Positions 25,325 to 34,585 of a stretch of 64,000 bases of DNA are shown here, one piece after another (position 1 is the first letter of the stretch; the number at the start of each line of letters is the position of its first letter). The DNA is from Streptomyces spororaveus (GTDB taxonomy: Bacteria; Actinomycetota; Actinomycetes; Streptomycetales; Streptomycetaceae), in NCBI RefSeq assembly GCF_016755875.1, contig NZ_BNED01000005.1, forward strand, positions 8,172,685 through 8,236,684, read 5' to 3'. The notes beneath the pieces were generated by a model, which was not told where the DNA came from, ran no database searches, and worked only from the letters and a program-made list of their open reading frames with translations. Position numbers and translations under genes: made by a program.

Positions 25325-26518
25325 TCAGCTGCCGGTGGTGAGCTCGGCCAGGTCGTCGACCACGTCCCGCAGACGGTTCGCGCGGCGCAGGGCAGCACGC
25401 TGACGAGCCGCTCCGCTGCCCTTTCGGCGGAGCGCGTCGAGCAGGCGGTGGACCTCCGGCTCGTCGCCCGCCGCCCGGAGCCCCGGGGACGCCGCCCTGA
25501 GCAGGGCGGCGATCTGCGCCTGGGCGGGCACGTGCTCCCCGGTGAACGGATCGAGGGCGTATCCCGCCGGACCGTAGCGGGCGGCGTACCGGTGCGCCTC
25601 GCGCAGGCACGCCACGGAGATGTCCGGCGGCGGCCGGCCCTCTTCGGCGTGGGCGAGGAGCGTGGCGCACAGGCCGCGCAGGACGAGCGCCACGAGGAGG
25701 GTCGTGTCGAGGTCGGCGTTGGTGTCCGCGACCCGGAACTCGATGGTCGGCTGGTGCTCGGACGGGCGCGCGAACCAGTAGATCATCCGGCGGTCCATGA
25801 GCGTGCCCGAGGCCACCAGGGCCTCCGCGGTCCTCTCGTACGAGACCGGGTCCAGCAGCGGGGAGGGTGCCACCGTGGGCCAGCGGCCGAACTCCAGGGC
25901 CCGCCAGCTCGCGAAGCCCGTGTCCAGTCCGCCGGCGAACGGCGAGTTCACGGCGAGGGCCTGGACGGCCGGGAGCCAGGCGCGTACGTGGTTGGCCAGG
26001 AACAGGGCCTGCGCGCGGTCGGCGGTGCCGATGTGGATGTGGCAGCCGCACACGACGCCCAGTCGGCCGTCGACCAGGGCGTCGAAACGCCGCGCCATGC
26101 GCCGGTAGCGCGGCGTGTCGGTCACGGGGACGGGGGCCGCCGGCGGCACCACGGCGGTGCCGGAGGCGACGAGCAGGCAGTCGGCGGCACGGGCCGCGTC
26201 GGCGACGGCGGCCCGCAGCGAGCGGAGCTGGGCCCGTACGTCGGCGGCGCTGGTGGCGGGCCGGGTGCAGACCTCGACCATGCAGCGGTAGAACTCCTCC
26301 TGCACGAGATCGCCGAGCACGGGCGACGCCGCGTCGATCACCGGGCCCGCGCGCGCCACCGGCGCCCGGGTCAGCCGGTCCACGAGGAGGAACTCCTCCT
26401 CCACCCCGAGGGTCGAGACCACCGGTCGGCCGGTCATGGCGAGGGCTGCCATGGGGGCGTACTCCGGGCCAAAACCCGGGACGTCGACCGAACGGCTGCG
26501 CGGCTCAATTATGGTCAT
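25325..26518 (-). CDS. carboxylate-amine ligase, YbdK-type (GCS2 family)
   Basis: The 397-residue protein has the glutamate-cysteine-ligase type 2 core: STLGVEEEFLLVD, QEEFYRCMVEVCT, CGCHIHIG, NSPFAGGLDTGFASWR and TIEFRVADTNADL. YbdK proteins make gamma-glutamyl amides weakly and their natural substrates are mostly unknown. Actinobacteria use mycothiol, so classical glutathione synthesis is not implied. The N-terminal 30 residues are an extension; an internal start is possible. Confidence 0.9.
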   Translation of the reverse strand: MTIIEPRSRSVDVPGFGPEYAPMAALAMTGRPVVSTLGVEEEFLLVDRLTRAPVARAGPVIDAASPVLGDLVQEEFYRCMVEVCTRPATSAADVRAQLRSLRAAVADAARAADCLLVASGTAVVPPAAPVPVTDTPRYRRMARRFDALVDGRLGVVCGCHIHIGTADRAQALFLANHVRAWLPAVQALAVNSPFAGGLDTGFASWRALEFGRWPTVAPSPLLDPVSYERTAEALVASGTLMDRRMIYWFARPSEHQPTIEFRVADTNADLDTTLLVALVLRGLCATLLAHAEEGRPPPDISVACLREAHRYAARYGPAGYALDPFTGEHVPAQAQIAALLRAASPGLRAAGDEPEVHRLLDALRRKGSGAARQRAALRRANRLRDVVDDLAELTTGS

Positions 26519-26677
26519 GTAGTGCGTTTACCCCGAAATCACCCTCGAAACAGCATCGGGACCCGAGCGAACTGAGGGGAGCGACGATGTCCGCAATGTT
26601 CTGCCTGCCCTAGTACACTCGATGCGGACCTATTCCTCGCGGGGTCGGCGCCGTCCCCCCGGGCCATCGGAGCCGAC

Positions 26678-28939
26678 ATGGACGAGCCCGCCGACGGACC
26701 GGCCACCCAGCCTCCCGGCGATCCGGACGGTCTCCGGCGCGCGGTGCGTGCCCTGACCGCCGAGATCGCGGAGCTGCAGGCCGAGCGCGCCGACCGCCAT
26801 CTGCTCGACCTGGCCACCGGAATCCTGGTCGCCCAGCTGTCCGCGCCGCCCTCGGCGGCGGCCGGCCACCTGAGCCGGCTCGCCGCGAGCACCCGAGTGA
26901 GCGCGCCCGACGTCGCCGCGGACATCGTGAACGCGGCCGCCGGAATCACCGTCGCCGAAGGCCGCCGGGCACCGGCGCGCCGGCTCCGGCGCACCGACGC
27001 CGCCGTGGGGGCGGCCACCTACGCGGGGCAGGCGGCCACCGCGCTCCTGGAGAGCGGGCTGAGCCACCTGGGCGTACAAGCCGTGTGGCTGTGGCGGCGG
27101 ACCGCGACGGACTGCCTGGAACTGGTCGCGCACGCGGGTGGGAGCGCCCTGCAGGCCGTGCACTGGCAATGGCTGCCCGCCCACATGGACGGCCCCCTGC
27201 GCACCGCACTGGACACCGGTGAGCCCGGCTGGCTGCCCGGCGGTCCGCCCCCCGGTCAGCCGCTGCCCGGCGCCGCACCCGACACCGGGCGGGCCGTGCT
27301 GCCGCTGCGTGACCAGGGCGCGGTCGTCGGAGCCCTGCTCGCGGCCTGGCCGGGACCGGTGGCGTTCGACCCGCCCATGCGCAGGGCGGTGGAGGCCGTC
27401 GCGGACAGTGCGGCGCGCATCGTGGACGCGGCTCCCGACCCGGACGGCTCCGGCAGCCCGTTGACCCTGCGGGTCCTGCTCGACTGCGTCGCCGACGCCG
27501 TGCTTCTCCTGTCCCGCACCGGGGGACCGGCCGCCGGTGAGTGGGTCGTCGGCCACGCCAATCCGGCGGCGGCGCGCCAGCTCGGCGGTCTGCCGAAGCC
27601 GGTCGGCCGCTCCCTGGGCGAGGTGCTCCCGGTGTACAGCACGGACCTGCTGCGCCTGGTCGACGAGGCGCGTACGGCGGCCGCACCGCGCCGGGTGGAC
27701 CGGCTCGCGGACAAGGGCGCCGGCGCGCTGACCGACGTACGGGCGCTGCCGCTCGGGCCCGAGCGGGCGGTGGTGCTCTGGCACACCTCCGACGACCCCG
27801 GCCTGATGCTGCCCCAGGTGCTGGGCCGGCTGGACCACCTGGCCCTGTTCGAGGACGACCTGGTCACCGGGGTCTCGGAATGGAGCGAGCGGGCCTACTC
27901 GATCTTCGGCATGCAGCGAGGGGCCCCGGGCGTCCCGCTGCGCGACCTGCTGTCCCGCACCCACCGGGACGACAAGGGGCAACTGGCCGCGCTCCTGGAA
28001 TCCCTGACCGTACGCCAGGAAGGCGCGCACGCCCTGATCCGCATCGTTCGGGACGACGGCGGGATGCGCCACGTCCGGATCAGCGCCGAACCCCTGCTCA
28101 AGGGCGCGGTCACCGTCGCGGTGACCGGCGTCTTCCAGGACGTCTCCGCCCAGCACCGGACCGAGCTGGCGCTCGGCGCCACCTACGACGAGCTCACCGC
28201 CGCGCACGCGCAGGCCGCGGTGCGCCACCAGTTCGTCCTCCAGCTCCAGCAGGCCATCCTGCCCGAGGTCCCGGAGTCGGTGCGGCTGCCCGGGCTGCTC
28301 GTCACCGCGCGCTACCGGCCCGCCGCACAGGAGTACCGCGTGGGCGGCGACTGGTACGACCTGCTGCCCCTGCCCGACGGCCGGGTGATGCTGGCGGTCG
28401 GGGACATCGCGGGGCACGGGCTCCGGGCGGCGACCGCCATGGTGGCGGTGCGCAACGCGCTGCGCGGCCTGGCCTTCACCGGCGCCTCCGCCGGGCAGCT
28501 GATGGGCTGGCTCAACGCCGTCGCGTCGGCCGATCCCCAGCACTCCACCGCGACGGCGGTCTGCGCGCACTACGAGCCGCGCGAGGGGGTGCTGCGGTGG
28601 TCCAGCGCCGGCCACCTGCCGCTGATCCTGCTGCGGGAGGGCCGCGCCGTGCTGCTGGAGACGCCCCGGGACCTCCTGCTGGGGGCCGTGAAGGCGGTGG
28701 AGTACACCGAGACGGTGACCCCGCTGCGGCCCGGGGACCTGCTGGTGCTCTACACCGACGGCCTGGTCGAACGACGCCACAGGTCGCTGGACCACGGGGT
28801 GGAACGGCTGAGGCGGGCGGTGGAGGGAGCCGAGCGTCCGGGGCTCGACGAGATGGCCGATCTGCTGCTGGCGGAGGTGCGCGGGGACACGGACGACGAC
28901 ACGAGCCTGGTCCTGCTCCGCGTGCTGCCGCAGCCGTAG
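26678..28939 (+). CDS. multidomain PP2C (SpoIIE/RsbU-type) phosphatase with ANTAR, GAF and PAS domains
   Basis: The protein has 753 residues. Residues 20-92 resemble an ANTAR helical domain (DLATGILVAQLS). Residues 108-250 are a GAF-like domain and 265-490 one or two PAS domains. Residues 540-750 are a PPM phosphatase with RVGGDWYD, VGDIAGHG and DDDTSLVLL metal-binding motifs. Such proteins dephosphorylate STAS anti-anti-sigma factors to release sigma factors. The STAS, anti-sigma and sigma genes of this window lie 3.6-7 kb away and are plausible targets. GGAG lies five nt before the ATG. Confidence 0.9.
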   Translation: MDEPADGPATQPPGDPDGLRRAVRALTAEIAELQAERADRHLLDLATGILVAQLSAPPSAAAGHLSRLAASTRVSAPDVAADIVNAAAGITVAEGRRAPARRLRRTDAAVGAATYAGQAATALLESGLSHLGVQAVWLWRRTATDCLELVAHAGGSALQAVHWQWLPAHMDGPLRTALDTGEPGWLPGGPPPGQPLPGAAPDTGRAVLPLRDQGAVVGALLAAWPGPVAFDPPMRRAVEAVADSAARIVDAAPDPDGSGSPLTLRVLLDCVADAVLLLSRTGGPAAGEWVVGHANPAAARQLGGLPKPVGRSLGEVLPVYSTDLLRLVDEARTAAAPRRVDRLADKGAGALTDVRALPLGPERAVVLWHTSDDPGLMLPQVLGRLDHLALFEDDLVTGVSEWSERAYSIFGMQRGAPGVPLRDLLSRTHRDDKGQLAALLESLTVRQEGAHALIRIVRDDGGMRHVRISAEPLLKGAVTVAVTGVFQDVSAQHRTELALGATYDELTAAHAQAAVRHQFVLQLQQAILPEVPESVRLPGLLVTARYRPAAQEYRVGGDWYDLLPLPDGRVMLAVGDIAGHGLRAATAMVAVRNALRGLAFTGASAGQLMGWLNAVASADPQHSTATAVCAHYEPREGVLRWSSAGHLPLILLREGRAVLLETPRDLLLGAVKAVEYTETVTPLRPGDLLVLYTDGLVERRHRSLDHGVERLRRAVEGAERPGLDEMADLLLAEVRGDTDDDTSLVLLRVLPQP

Positions 28940-28967
28940 CCGCAGGGGTGGGCGGGGGAGGGGGCGG

Positions 28968-31900
28968 TCAGGTCAGCCAGGTGTGGATGCGCGCCGCCAG
29001 CTCGTCGGCGTCGACGGGCTTGGTCACGTAGTCGTCCGCCCCGGCGGCCAGCGCCTTCTCCCGGTCCCCCGGCATCGCCTGGGCGGTGACGGCGACGATC
29101 GGGACGTTCGTGTAGCCCGGCAGGGCGCGGATGGCCGCGGTGGTGGCGTAGCCGTCCATGCCCGCCATCATCACGTCCATCAGGACGAGGTCCACGTCGG
29201 CGTGCTCCGCCAGCAGTGCGAGGCCGGATCGGCCGTCCTCGGCCCGCAGGACCCGCATGCCCTCGCGGCGGAGGATCTCGGTCAGCGCGAAGATGTTGCG
29301 GGCGTCGTCGTCGACGACGAGGACGGTCGGCCCGGGCCCCGTGGGGAGCTCCGTGGGTACGTCGGCCGTGCCGGCCGGCGCCGTGTCGCCGGCCGGGAGC
29401 GGCACCGGTGCGGCACTCTCCTCCGCGCTCTCCACGTGGCCCGTGAGGACGTCCGCCACGGTCGGCGCGGCGGTACTCGCCGTCGGTGCGGCGAGATGCG
29501 CGGCCATTTCCGGTGTCCGCATCGGCAGGAAGAGGGTGAAGACGCTGCCCTCCCCGGGCGTCGACCGGACCTCGATGAAGCCGCCCAGCAGGTGGGCCAC
29601 CTCCCGGCTGATGGACAGGCCCAGTCCGGTGCCCCCGTAGCGGCGGCTGGTCGTTCCGTCGCCCTGCTGGAAGGCGTTGAAGACCGTCTCCAGGCGCTCC
29701 TCGGGGATCCCGATGCCGGTGTCGGACACCTGGAAGGCCGCCACGGGCACGTCGCCCTGGCGCAGCGCCGCCGGCAGCGCGGCCGGGGGCGCCACGTCCA
29801 CCCGGAGCTCGATGTATCCCTGCTCGGTGAACTTCACCGCGTTGCCGACCAGGTTGCGCAGCACCTGCCGTAGCCGGGCCTGGTCGGTGAACATCGTCTC
29901 GGGGAGCCCCCTCCCGGTGACCACCCGCAGATCCAGGTCGCGGGCGGCCGCGACGGGCCGGAAGGTGGCGTCGAGCGAGGACAGCAGGTGCTGGAGCGGG
30001 AAGACCTCCGGGTGCAGGTCCATCTTGCCCGCCTCGACCTTGGAGAGGTCGAGGATGTCGTTGATCAGCTGGAGCAGGTCGGAGCCGGCGGAGTGGATGA
30101 CCTCGGCGTAGTCGACCTGCTTGTCGGTGAGGTTCCCGTCGGGATTGCGTGAGAGCAACTGGGCTAGGATCAGCAGGCTGTTGAGGGGGGTGCGCAGCTC
30201 GTGGCTCATGTTGGCCAGGAACTCCGACTTGTACATGGAGGTCCGTGACAGCTGCTGGGCCCGTGTTTCGAGCTCGCGCCTGGCCTGCTCGATCTCCAGG
30301 TTCTTGCGTTCGATGTCCCGGTTGCGGTCGGCCAGCAGGGCCGCCTTCTCCTCCAGTTCGGCGTTCGACCGCTGCAACTCGTCCTGCCGCGACTGGAGTT
30401 CCTGCGACCGGGAGCTCAGCTCGGCCGTCAGTCTCTGGGACTCCTCCAGCAGTTCGTCGGTACGGGCGTTGGCGATCAGGGCGCTCACGCTCACCCCGAT
30501 GGCCTCGACGAACTGGTCGAGGAAGTCCCGGTGGATGGCGGTGAACGGGGCGAACGAGGCCAGTTCGACGGCGCCGAGCGTCTGGTCCTCCACCACGATG
30601 GGCAGGATGACGAGGACGGCCGGATCGGCGGCGCCGGCCCCCGAGGCGACGGTGGCGTACCCGGCGGGGAGCCGGTCCACGGTGAGGGCACGGCGCCCGG
30701 CGACGGCCTGGCCCACCAGCGACTGGCCGAAGCGGAACCGGCGCGGCGGTGCGGCGGGGTCGTCCGGGCTTCCGTAGGACGCCCGCATGATCAGGTACCT
30801 GCCCTCCCGGTCCTCCTCGGCGAGGAAGAAGGCGCCGTACTGGGCGTCCACCAGCGGGGGCACCTCGTTCATGATCAGCTGAACGAGGTCGGTGAGGTCA
30901 CGGGTGCCCTGCATCAGGCCGGAGACCCGCGCGAGGTTCGTCTTGAGCCAGTCCTGTTCCTGGTTGGCGCGGGTGCTCATCCGCAGGGACTCGACCATCG
31001 CGTTGATGTTGTCCTTGAGGTCCCCCACCTCGCCCGGGGCCCCGACCGTGATCGACTGGGTGAGGTCCCCCTCGGCGACGGCGCTGGTCACGGCCGCGAT
31101 GGCACGCACCTGGCGGGTGAGGTTGCCCGCCAGCCCGTTGACGTTCTCGGTGAGCCGTCTCCAGGTGCCGGAGACGCCCTCGACCTCGGCCTGGCCGCCC
31201 AGCTTGCCCTCGCTGCCGACCTCGCGTGCGACCCGGGTGACCTCGGCGGCGAAGGACGAGAGCTGGTCGACCATCGTGTTGATGGTGGTCTTGAGCTCAA
31301 GGATCTCACCGCGGGCGGAGACGTCGATCTTGCGGGTGAGATCGCCCTTGGCGACAGCCGTGGTCACCTGGGCGATGTTGCGCACCTGGTTCGTCAGGTT
31401 GTCGGCCATGGAGTTGACGTTGTCGGTCAGGTCCTTCCAGGTGCCCGAGACCCCCTGCACCCGGGCCTGACCGCCCAGCTTGCCCTCCGTACCGACCTCG
31501 CGTGCTACCCGGGTGACCTCCTCCGCGAAGGAGGAGAGCCGGTCGACCATCGTGTTGATGGTCTCCTTCAGCTCCAGGATCTCGCCGCTCGCCTCCACCC
31601 GGATCTTGCGGGTGAGGTCACCGCCGGCGACGGCGGTGGCGACCTGCGCGATCGAGCGGACCTGGGAGGTCAGGTTGTCGGCCATGGTGTTGACGCCGGT
31701 GGCCAGCTCCTGCCAGATACCGCTCACCCGGTCGACCTGGGCGTGCCCGCCGAGCAGCCCCTGGCCGCCGACCTCGCGGGCGACCCGCGTCACCTCCGAG
31801 GTGACCAGGGACAGCTGCTCGACCATGCCGTTGTAGACCGTGGCGATCTCGCCGTGCAGGCCCTCGGAATCGGCGGGCAGCCGTGTCGTGAAGTCACCGT

Positions 31901-31979
31901 CCCGGACGGCCGTGAGCCCGTCCAGCAGCCGCCTCAGCCCCTCCTCGCCCAGCTCAGGGCGTTGCCGCGCTTCATCCAT
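28968..31979 (-). CDS. cytoplasmic HAMP-array hybrid histidine kinase
   Basis: The protein has 1003 residues from the ATG at 31979, with GGAGG four nt upstream. It has no membrane helix. Residues 15-335 are tandem HAMP units repeating about every 92 residues ([29 protein letters not shown]). A GAF domain (about 355-505) and a coiled coil (510-580) follow. A HisKA/HATPase core has His593 in SHELRTP, and a receiver domain has Asp935 in LMDVMM and Lys987. The layout matches osmosensing type III HAMP kinases of fungi and Streptomyces OsaA. It is the last gene of a sigma/STAS/anti-sigma run and probably feeds environmental signals into that switch. Confidence 0.92.
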   Translation of the reverse strand: MDEARQRPELGEEGLRRLLDGLTAVRDGDFTTRLPADSEGLHGEIATVYNGMVEQLSLVTSEVTRVAREVGGQGLLGGHAQVDRVSGIWQELATGVNTMADNLTSQVRSIAQVATAVAGGDLTRKIRVEASGEILELKETINTMVDRLSSFAEEVTRVAREVGTEGKLGGQARVQGVSGTWKDLTDNVNSMADNLTNQVRNIAQVTTAVAKGDLTRKIDVSARGEILELKTTINTMVDQLSSFAAEVTRVAREVGSEGKLGGQAEVEGVSGTWRRLTENVNGLAGNLTRQVRAIAAVTSAVAEGDLTQSITVGAPGEVGDLKDNINAMVESLRMSTRANQEQDWLKTNLARVSGLMQGTRDLTDLVQLIMNEVPPLVDAQYGAFFLAEEDREGRYLIMRASYGSPDDPAAPPRRFRFGQSLVGQAVAGRRALTVDRLPAGYATVASGAGAADPAVLVILPIVVEDQTLGAVELASFAPFTAIHRDFLDQFVEAIGVSVSALIANARTDELLEESQRLTAELSSRSQELQSRQDELQRSNAELEEKAALLADRNRDIERKNLEIEQARRELETRAQQLSRTSMYKSEFLANMSHELRTPLNSLLILAQLLSRNPDGNLTDKQVDYAEVIHSAGSDLLQLINDILDLSKVEAGKMDLHPEVFPLQHLLSSLDATFRPVAAARDLDLRVVTGRGLPETMFTDQARLRQVLRNLVGNAVKFTEQGYIELRVDVAPPAALPAALRQGDVPVAAFQVSDTGIGIPEERLETVFNAFQQGDGTTSRRYGGTGLGLSISREVAHLLGGFIEVRSTPGEGSVFTLFLPMRTPEMAAHLAAPTASTAAPTVADVLTGHVESAEESAAPVPLPAGDTAPAGTADVPTELPTGPGPTVLVVDDDARNIFALTEILRREGMRVLRAEDGRSGLALLAEHADVDLVLMDVMMAGMDGYATTAAIRALPGYTNVPIVAVTAQAMPGDREKALAAGADDYVTKPVDADELAARIHTWLT

Positions 31980-32065
31980 GGACGCCTCCGCACACCACTC
32001 TGACATGGGGGACCGCCCTGAACATCCCGGGGACTTCCCGGAACTTTCCGGCGGCATCCCGGGGA

Positions 32066-32524
32066 TCAGCCCGCCGGGGCGCAGACTCCCGGCGGGCACG
32101 GCACCTCGAACCAGACGCTCTTGCCGTCCGCCCCGGACTCGGAGCCCCAGCCACGGGCCAGGCGCTCCAGGATCAGCAGTCCGTGCCCGCCCGGCTGTGC
32201 GCGCTCGTCCGGCCCGCGGTCCGGGATGCGCACGGGCGGGGCCGGGTTGCCGTCGGTGACCTCGACGCGCAGGCGCTCCGGCGAACAGTCGAGCACGAGC
32301 GCGCGGGGACCCCGGCCGTGCAGACAGGCGTTGGCCACCACCTCCGAGACCAGCAGCAGTACGTCCTCCGCGGCCTCGGGGTCACTCCCGGCCGATTCCC
32401 CGTCCGGGAGCCAGCACCAGGCGATCAGCGCCTCGCGGGTGAAATCGCGGCTGCGCGACACGACGTTCGTGGTCCCGGCCAGCGTCAGGCGCCGGGTCCC
32501 GTCGGTCGAACCCCGCGGATCCAT
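32066..32524 (-). CDS. RsbW-like anti-sigma ATP-binding protein
   Basis: The 152-residue GHKL ATPase has the N box LLVSEVVANACLHG and G boxes VEVTDGNPAPP and GGHGLLILERLARGWG. Proteins of this type bind a sigma factor or phosphorylate a STAS partner. It follows the STAS gene by 5 nt, so the two form a classical RsbV/RsbW pair. Confidence 0.88.
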   Translation of the reverse strand: MDPRGSTDGTRRLTLAGTTNVVSRSRDFTREALIAWCWLPDGESAGSDPEAAEDVLLLVSEVVANACLHGRGPRALVLDCSPERLRVEVTDGNPAPPVRIPDRGPDERAQPGGHGLLILERLARGWGSESGADGKSVWFEVPCPPGVCAPAG

Positions 32525-32529
32525 GACGC

Positions 32530-32901
32530 TCAGGCCCCTCCGTCTCGTACCGCACTCAGGGCTTCCGTCACATCCGCGTGGATGGGGAACACACCGTCCG
32601 CGCCGGTGATCCGGAACATGCGGGCGACGGGCCCGCGCAGGCCGACCAGTTCCAGGACTGCTCCCGCCTGCTGGGCGTCGAGCCGGGTGTTCAGGAGCAC
32701 GTTCAGGCCGGTGGAATCACAGAATCCCAAGCCGGCCAGGTCGACCAGGATCCGGCGGCCCGGGGCGAGCGCCGAGTCGAGCGCATCCCGCAGCGGCTGC
32801 GCCGTGTCGTGGTCCAGCTCCCCCGCGAGTGCGAGGACCACGGCCGCGTCCACGGTCGTCACCGCGACGGTGAAGCGTTCTCTGTCCGCCTCCGGCTCCA
32901 T
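32530..32901 (-). CDS. STAS-domain anti-anti-sigma factor (RsbV-like)
   Basis: The 123-residue protein is a single STAS domain. The phosphorylatable Ser lies in FCDSTGLNVLLN, the classical site dephosphorylated by PP2C phosphatases and phosphorylated by RsbW kinases. It lies between the sigma factor gene (88 nt upstream) and the RsbW-like gene (5 nt downstream). Confidence 0.92.
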   Translation of the reverse strand: MEPEADRERFTVAVTTVDAAVVLALAGELDHDTAQPLRDALDSALAPGRRILVDLAGLGFCDSTGLNVLLNTRLDAQQAGAVLELVGLRGPVARMFRITGADGVFPIHADVTEALSAVRDGGA

Positions 32902-32989
32902 CCGGCATCACCCTTCCGTCGTGCTGCTCTGCACCTGCCCGGGTTCCGCCGCAATATACCCAAGTGTTCCCCACCGCAGAGGGAGCGCC

Positions 32990-33883
32990 TCACGCGGCAT
33001 GCGGCGCGGACCCCTCCGCAAGCAGCCCCTCGCGCAGCCGGGCCAGGATCCGGGTGAGCAGCCGGGACACGTGCATCTGCGAGATGCCCAGGCGCTCGCC
33101 GACCTCGGCCTGGGTGAGCTCCTCCCCGTACCGCAGGGACAGGATCGTCCGGTCCCGCTCGGTCAGCGCCGCCAGCAGGGGCTTGAGCGACTCCAGGTAC
33201 TCGACCATCTCGAAGCGCGCGTCCTCGACGCCGAGGCTGCGCGCCAGGGTGCCGGGCGCGTCGCCCTCGTCCGTGACCGGGAGGTCCAGGGACAGACTGG
33301 CGAAGCCATTGGTCGCGAGCAGGCCCTCGCACACCTCCTCGGGTGTGATGTCCAGCCGCTCGGCGAGCTGCTCCGCGTCCGGGGTGTGGCCCAGCTCCTG
33401 CTCCAGGGCGTCATTGGCCTTCGCCAGGGAGATGCGCAGCTCCTGCAGCCTGCGCGGCACACGCACGGCCCAGGTGGTGTCACGGAAGTAGCGCTTGATC
33501 TCGCCCATGATCGTGGGCAGCGCGAACGACATGAATTCGAATCCGCGCTCCGGGTCGAACCGGTTGATCGCCTTGATCAGGCCGACGGTGCCGACCTGGA
33601 TGACGTCCTCCCACGGCGCGCTGCAGTGCCGTACGCGCGTGGCCGCGTACTTGACCAGGCTCAGGTTCAGCTCGACCAGGGTGTTGCGTACGTACGAATA
33701 CTCCGTGGTGCCCTCTTCCAGTTCGCTCAGCCGCAGGAAGAGCGTCACCGACAGGTCGTGGGCGTCCGCCGTGCTCACGGACTGGGGGTCGGGGATCTCG
33801 GGAAGGCCGCGCAGGGCGTCCGGCCGTGGCCGCCGCGGCGGCTGGGGGGCGGGCGTGTCCTGGATACGGAGCGTGGTGGGCAT
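32990..33883 (-). CDS. RNA polymerase sigma factor, SigB/SigF/SigG type
   Basis: The protein has 297 residues from the ATG at 33883, behind a perfect GGAGG. It has region 2 (VIQVGTVGLIKAINRFDPERGFEFMSFALPTIMGEIKRYFRDTTW), region 3 (RRLQELRISLAKA) and region 4 (LSLRYGEELTQAEVGERLGISQMHVSRLL). It belongs to the stress/sporulation group controlled by partner switching. The STAS and RsbW-like genes downstream are its likely regulators. It is similar but not identical to the second sigma factor at 40182. Confidence 0.93.
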   Translation of the reverse strand: MPTTLRIQDTPAPQPPRRPRPDALRGLPEIPDPQSVSTADAHDLSVTLFLRLSELEEGTTEYSYVRNTLVELNLSLVKYAATRVRHCSAPWEDVIQVGTVGLIKAINRFDPERGFEFMSFALPTIMGEIKRYFRDTTWAVRVPRRLQELRISLAKANDALEQELGHTPDAEQLAERLDITPEEVCEGLLATNGFASLSLDLPVTDEGDAPGTLARSLGVEDARFEMVEYLESLKPLLAALTERDRTILSLRYGEELTQAEVGERLGISQMHVSRLLTRILARLREGLLAEGSAPHAA

Positions 33884-34042
33884 GAGGCCTCCTCGGGGGC
33901 TTCCCTCAAGCCCCATACCCGCTCTCGCCGGGTTGAAGCGGCTCATGCCGAGGCCGCCCGTCGCTCTGCGTGACGAGGGAGGGGCCGGGGGTGAGGTGGT
34001 GGACGGCGAAGGCCCGGTCGATGGCGGGCGCCGGCGGCCGCG

Positions 34043-34585
34043 TCAGCTGTCGGGCCGGACCACCACCGCGAACACCTGCACCGATGGGCTGTACCGGAAG
34101 TGGAGGACGAAGGGCACCAGGTCGCCCGCCTGCCAGCCGAGCTGCTTCGTCCGGGTCGTGATGCCCAGGCCGGAGGGGGACATGGTGACGGTGCCTCCCG
34201 CGGGCACCTTCACCGAACCCGTCGTCCGGACGATGTCGGCCCCGAGCGCGGTACTCTCGCGCCGGACGATCAGCGTCTCCTCGACGCCGGGTGAGGTCAC
34301 CTCGGTCAACCGGTCCTCCGAGCCGCCGATATTGGTGATGTCGAAGAAGGCGGCCGTGTCCCGGCTGCCGCCGTGGGGCAGCAGGACGCGGCCGTTCCCG
34401 GCCGCGATCTGCGGCGGGCTGCCCGCCGCGCCCGACGAGGCCCAGACCGTCAGACAAGCCAGCGCGAGCGAGCAGGCGACCACCGGGACGGTCGCGGCGC
34501 GCAGGCCCTCACGTAAGCGTTCACGGGTCGGCACCCAGCTGTCCGCGGCCCCGGCCCCGGCTCCGTCACCAAGTGATCGTGTCAT
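34043..34585 (-). CDS. PCuAC-like (DUF461) membrane-anchored protein lacking the usual copper ligands
   Basis: The 180-residue protein has one N-terminal membrane helix (about 37-54) and an extracytoplasmic domain with the PCuAC beta-sandwich pattern (AAFFDITNIGGSEDRLTEV, VPAGGTVTMSP, LVPFVLHFRYSP). The His and Met ligands of typical PCuAC proteins (HetVM, GGYHLML) are not found; the equivalent places read EETLIV and SGLGITT. Its ATG overlaps the ATPase stop as ATGA, so it belongs to the copper operon. It may bind copper differently or have another role. Confidence 0.8.
   Translation of the reverse strand: MTRSLGDGAGAGAADSWVPTRERLREGLRAATVPVVACSLALACLTVWASSGAAGSPPQIAAGNGRVLLPHGGSRDTAAFFDITNIGGSEDRLTEVTSPGVEETLIVRRESTALGADIVRTTGSVKVPAGGTVTMSPSGLGITTRTKQLGWQAGDLVPFVLHFRYSPSVQVFAVVVRPDS

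Noticed and set aside
26630..28795. Long minus-strand frame opposite the PP2C phosphatase gene.
   Set aside because: Gln/Arg/Gly-rich translation without domains, while the opposite strand has clear phosphatase motifs.
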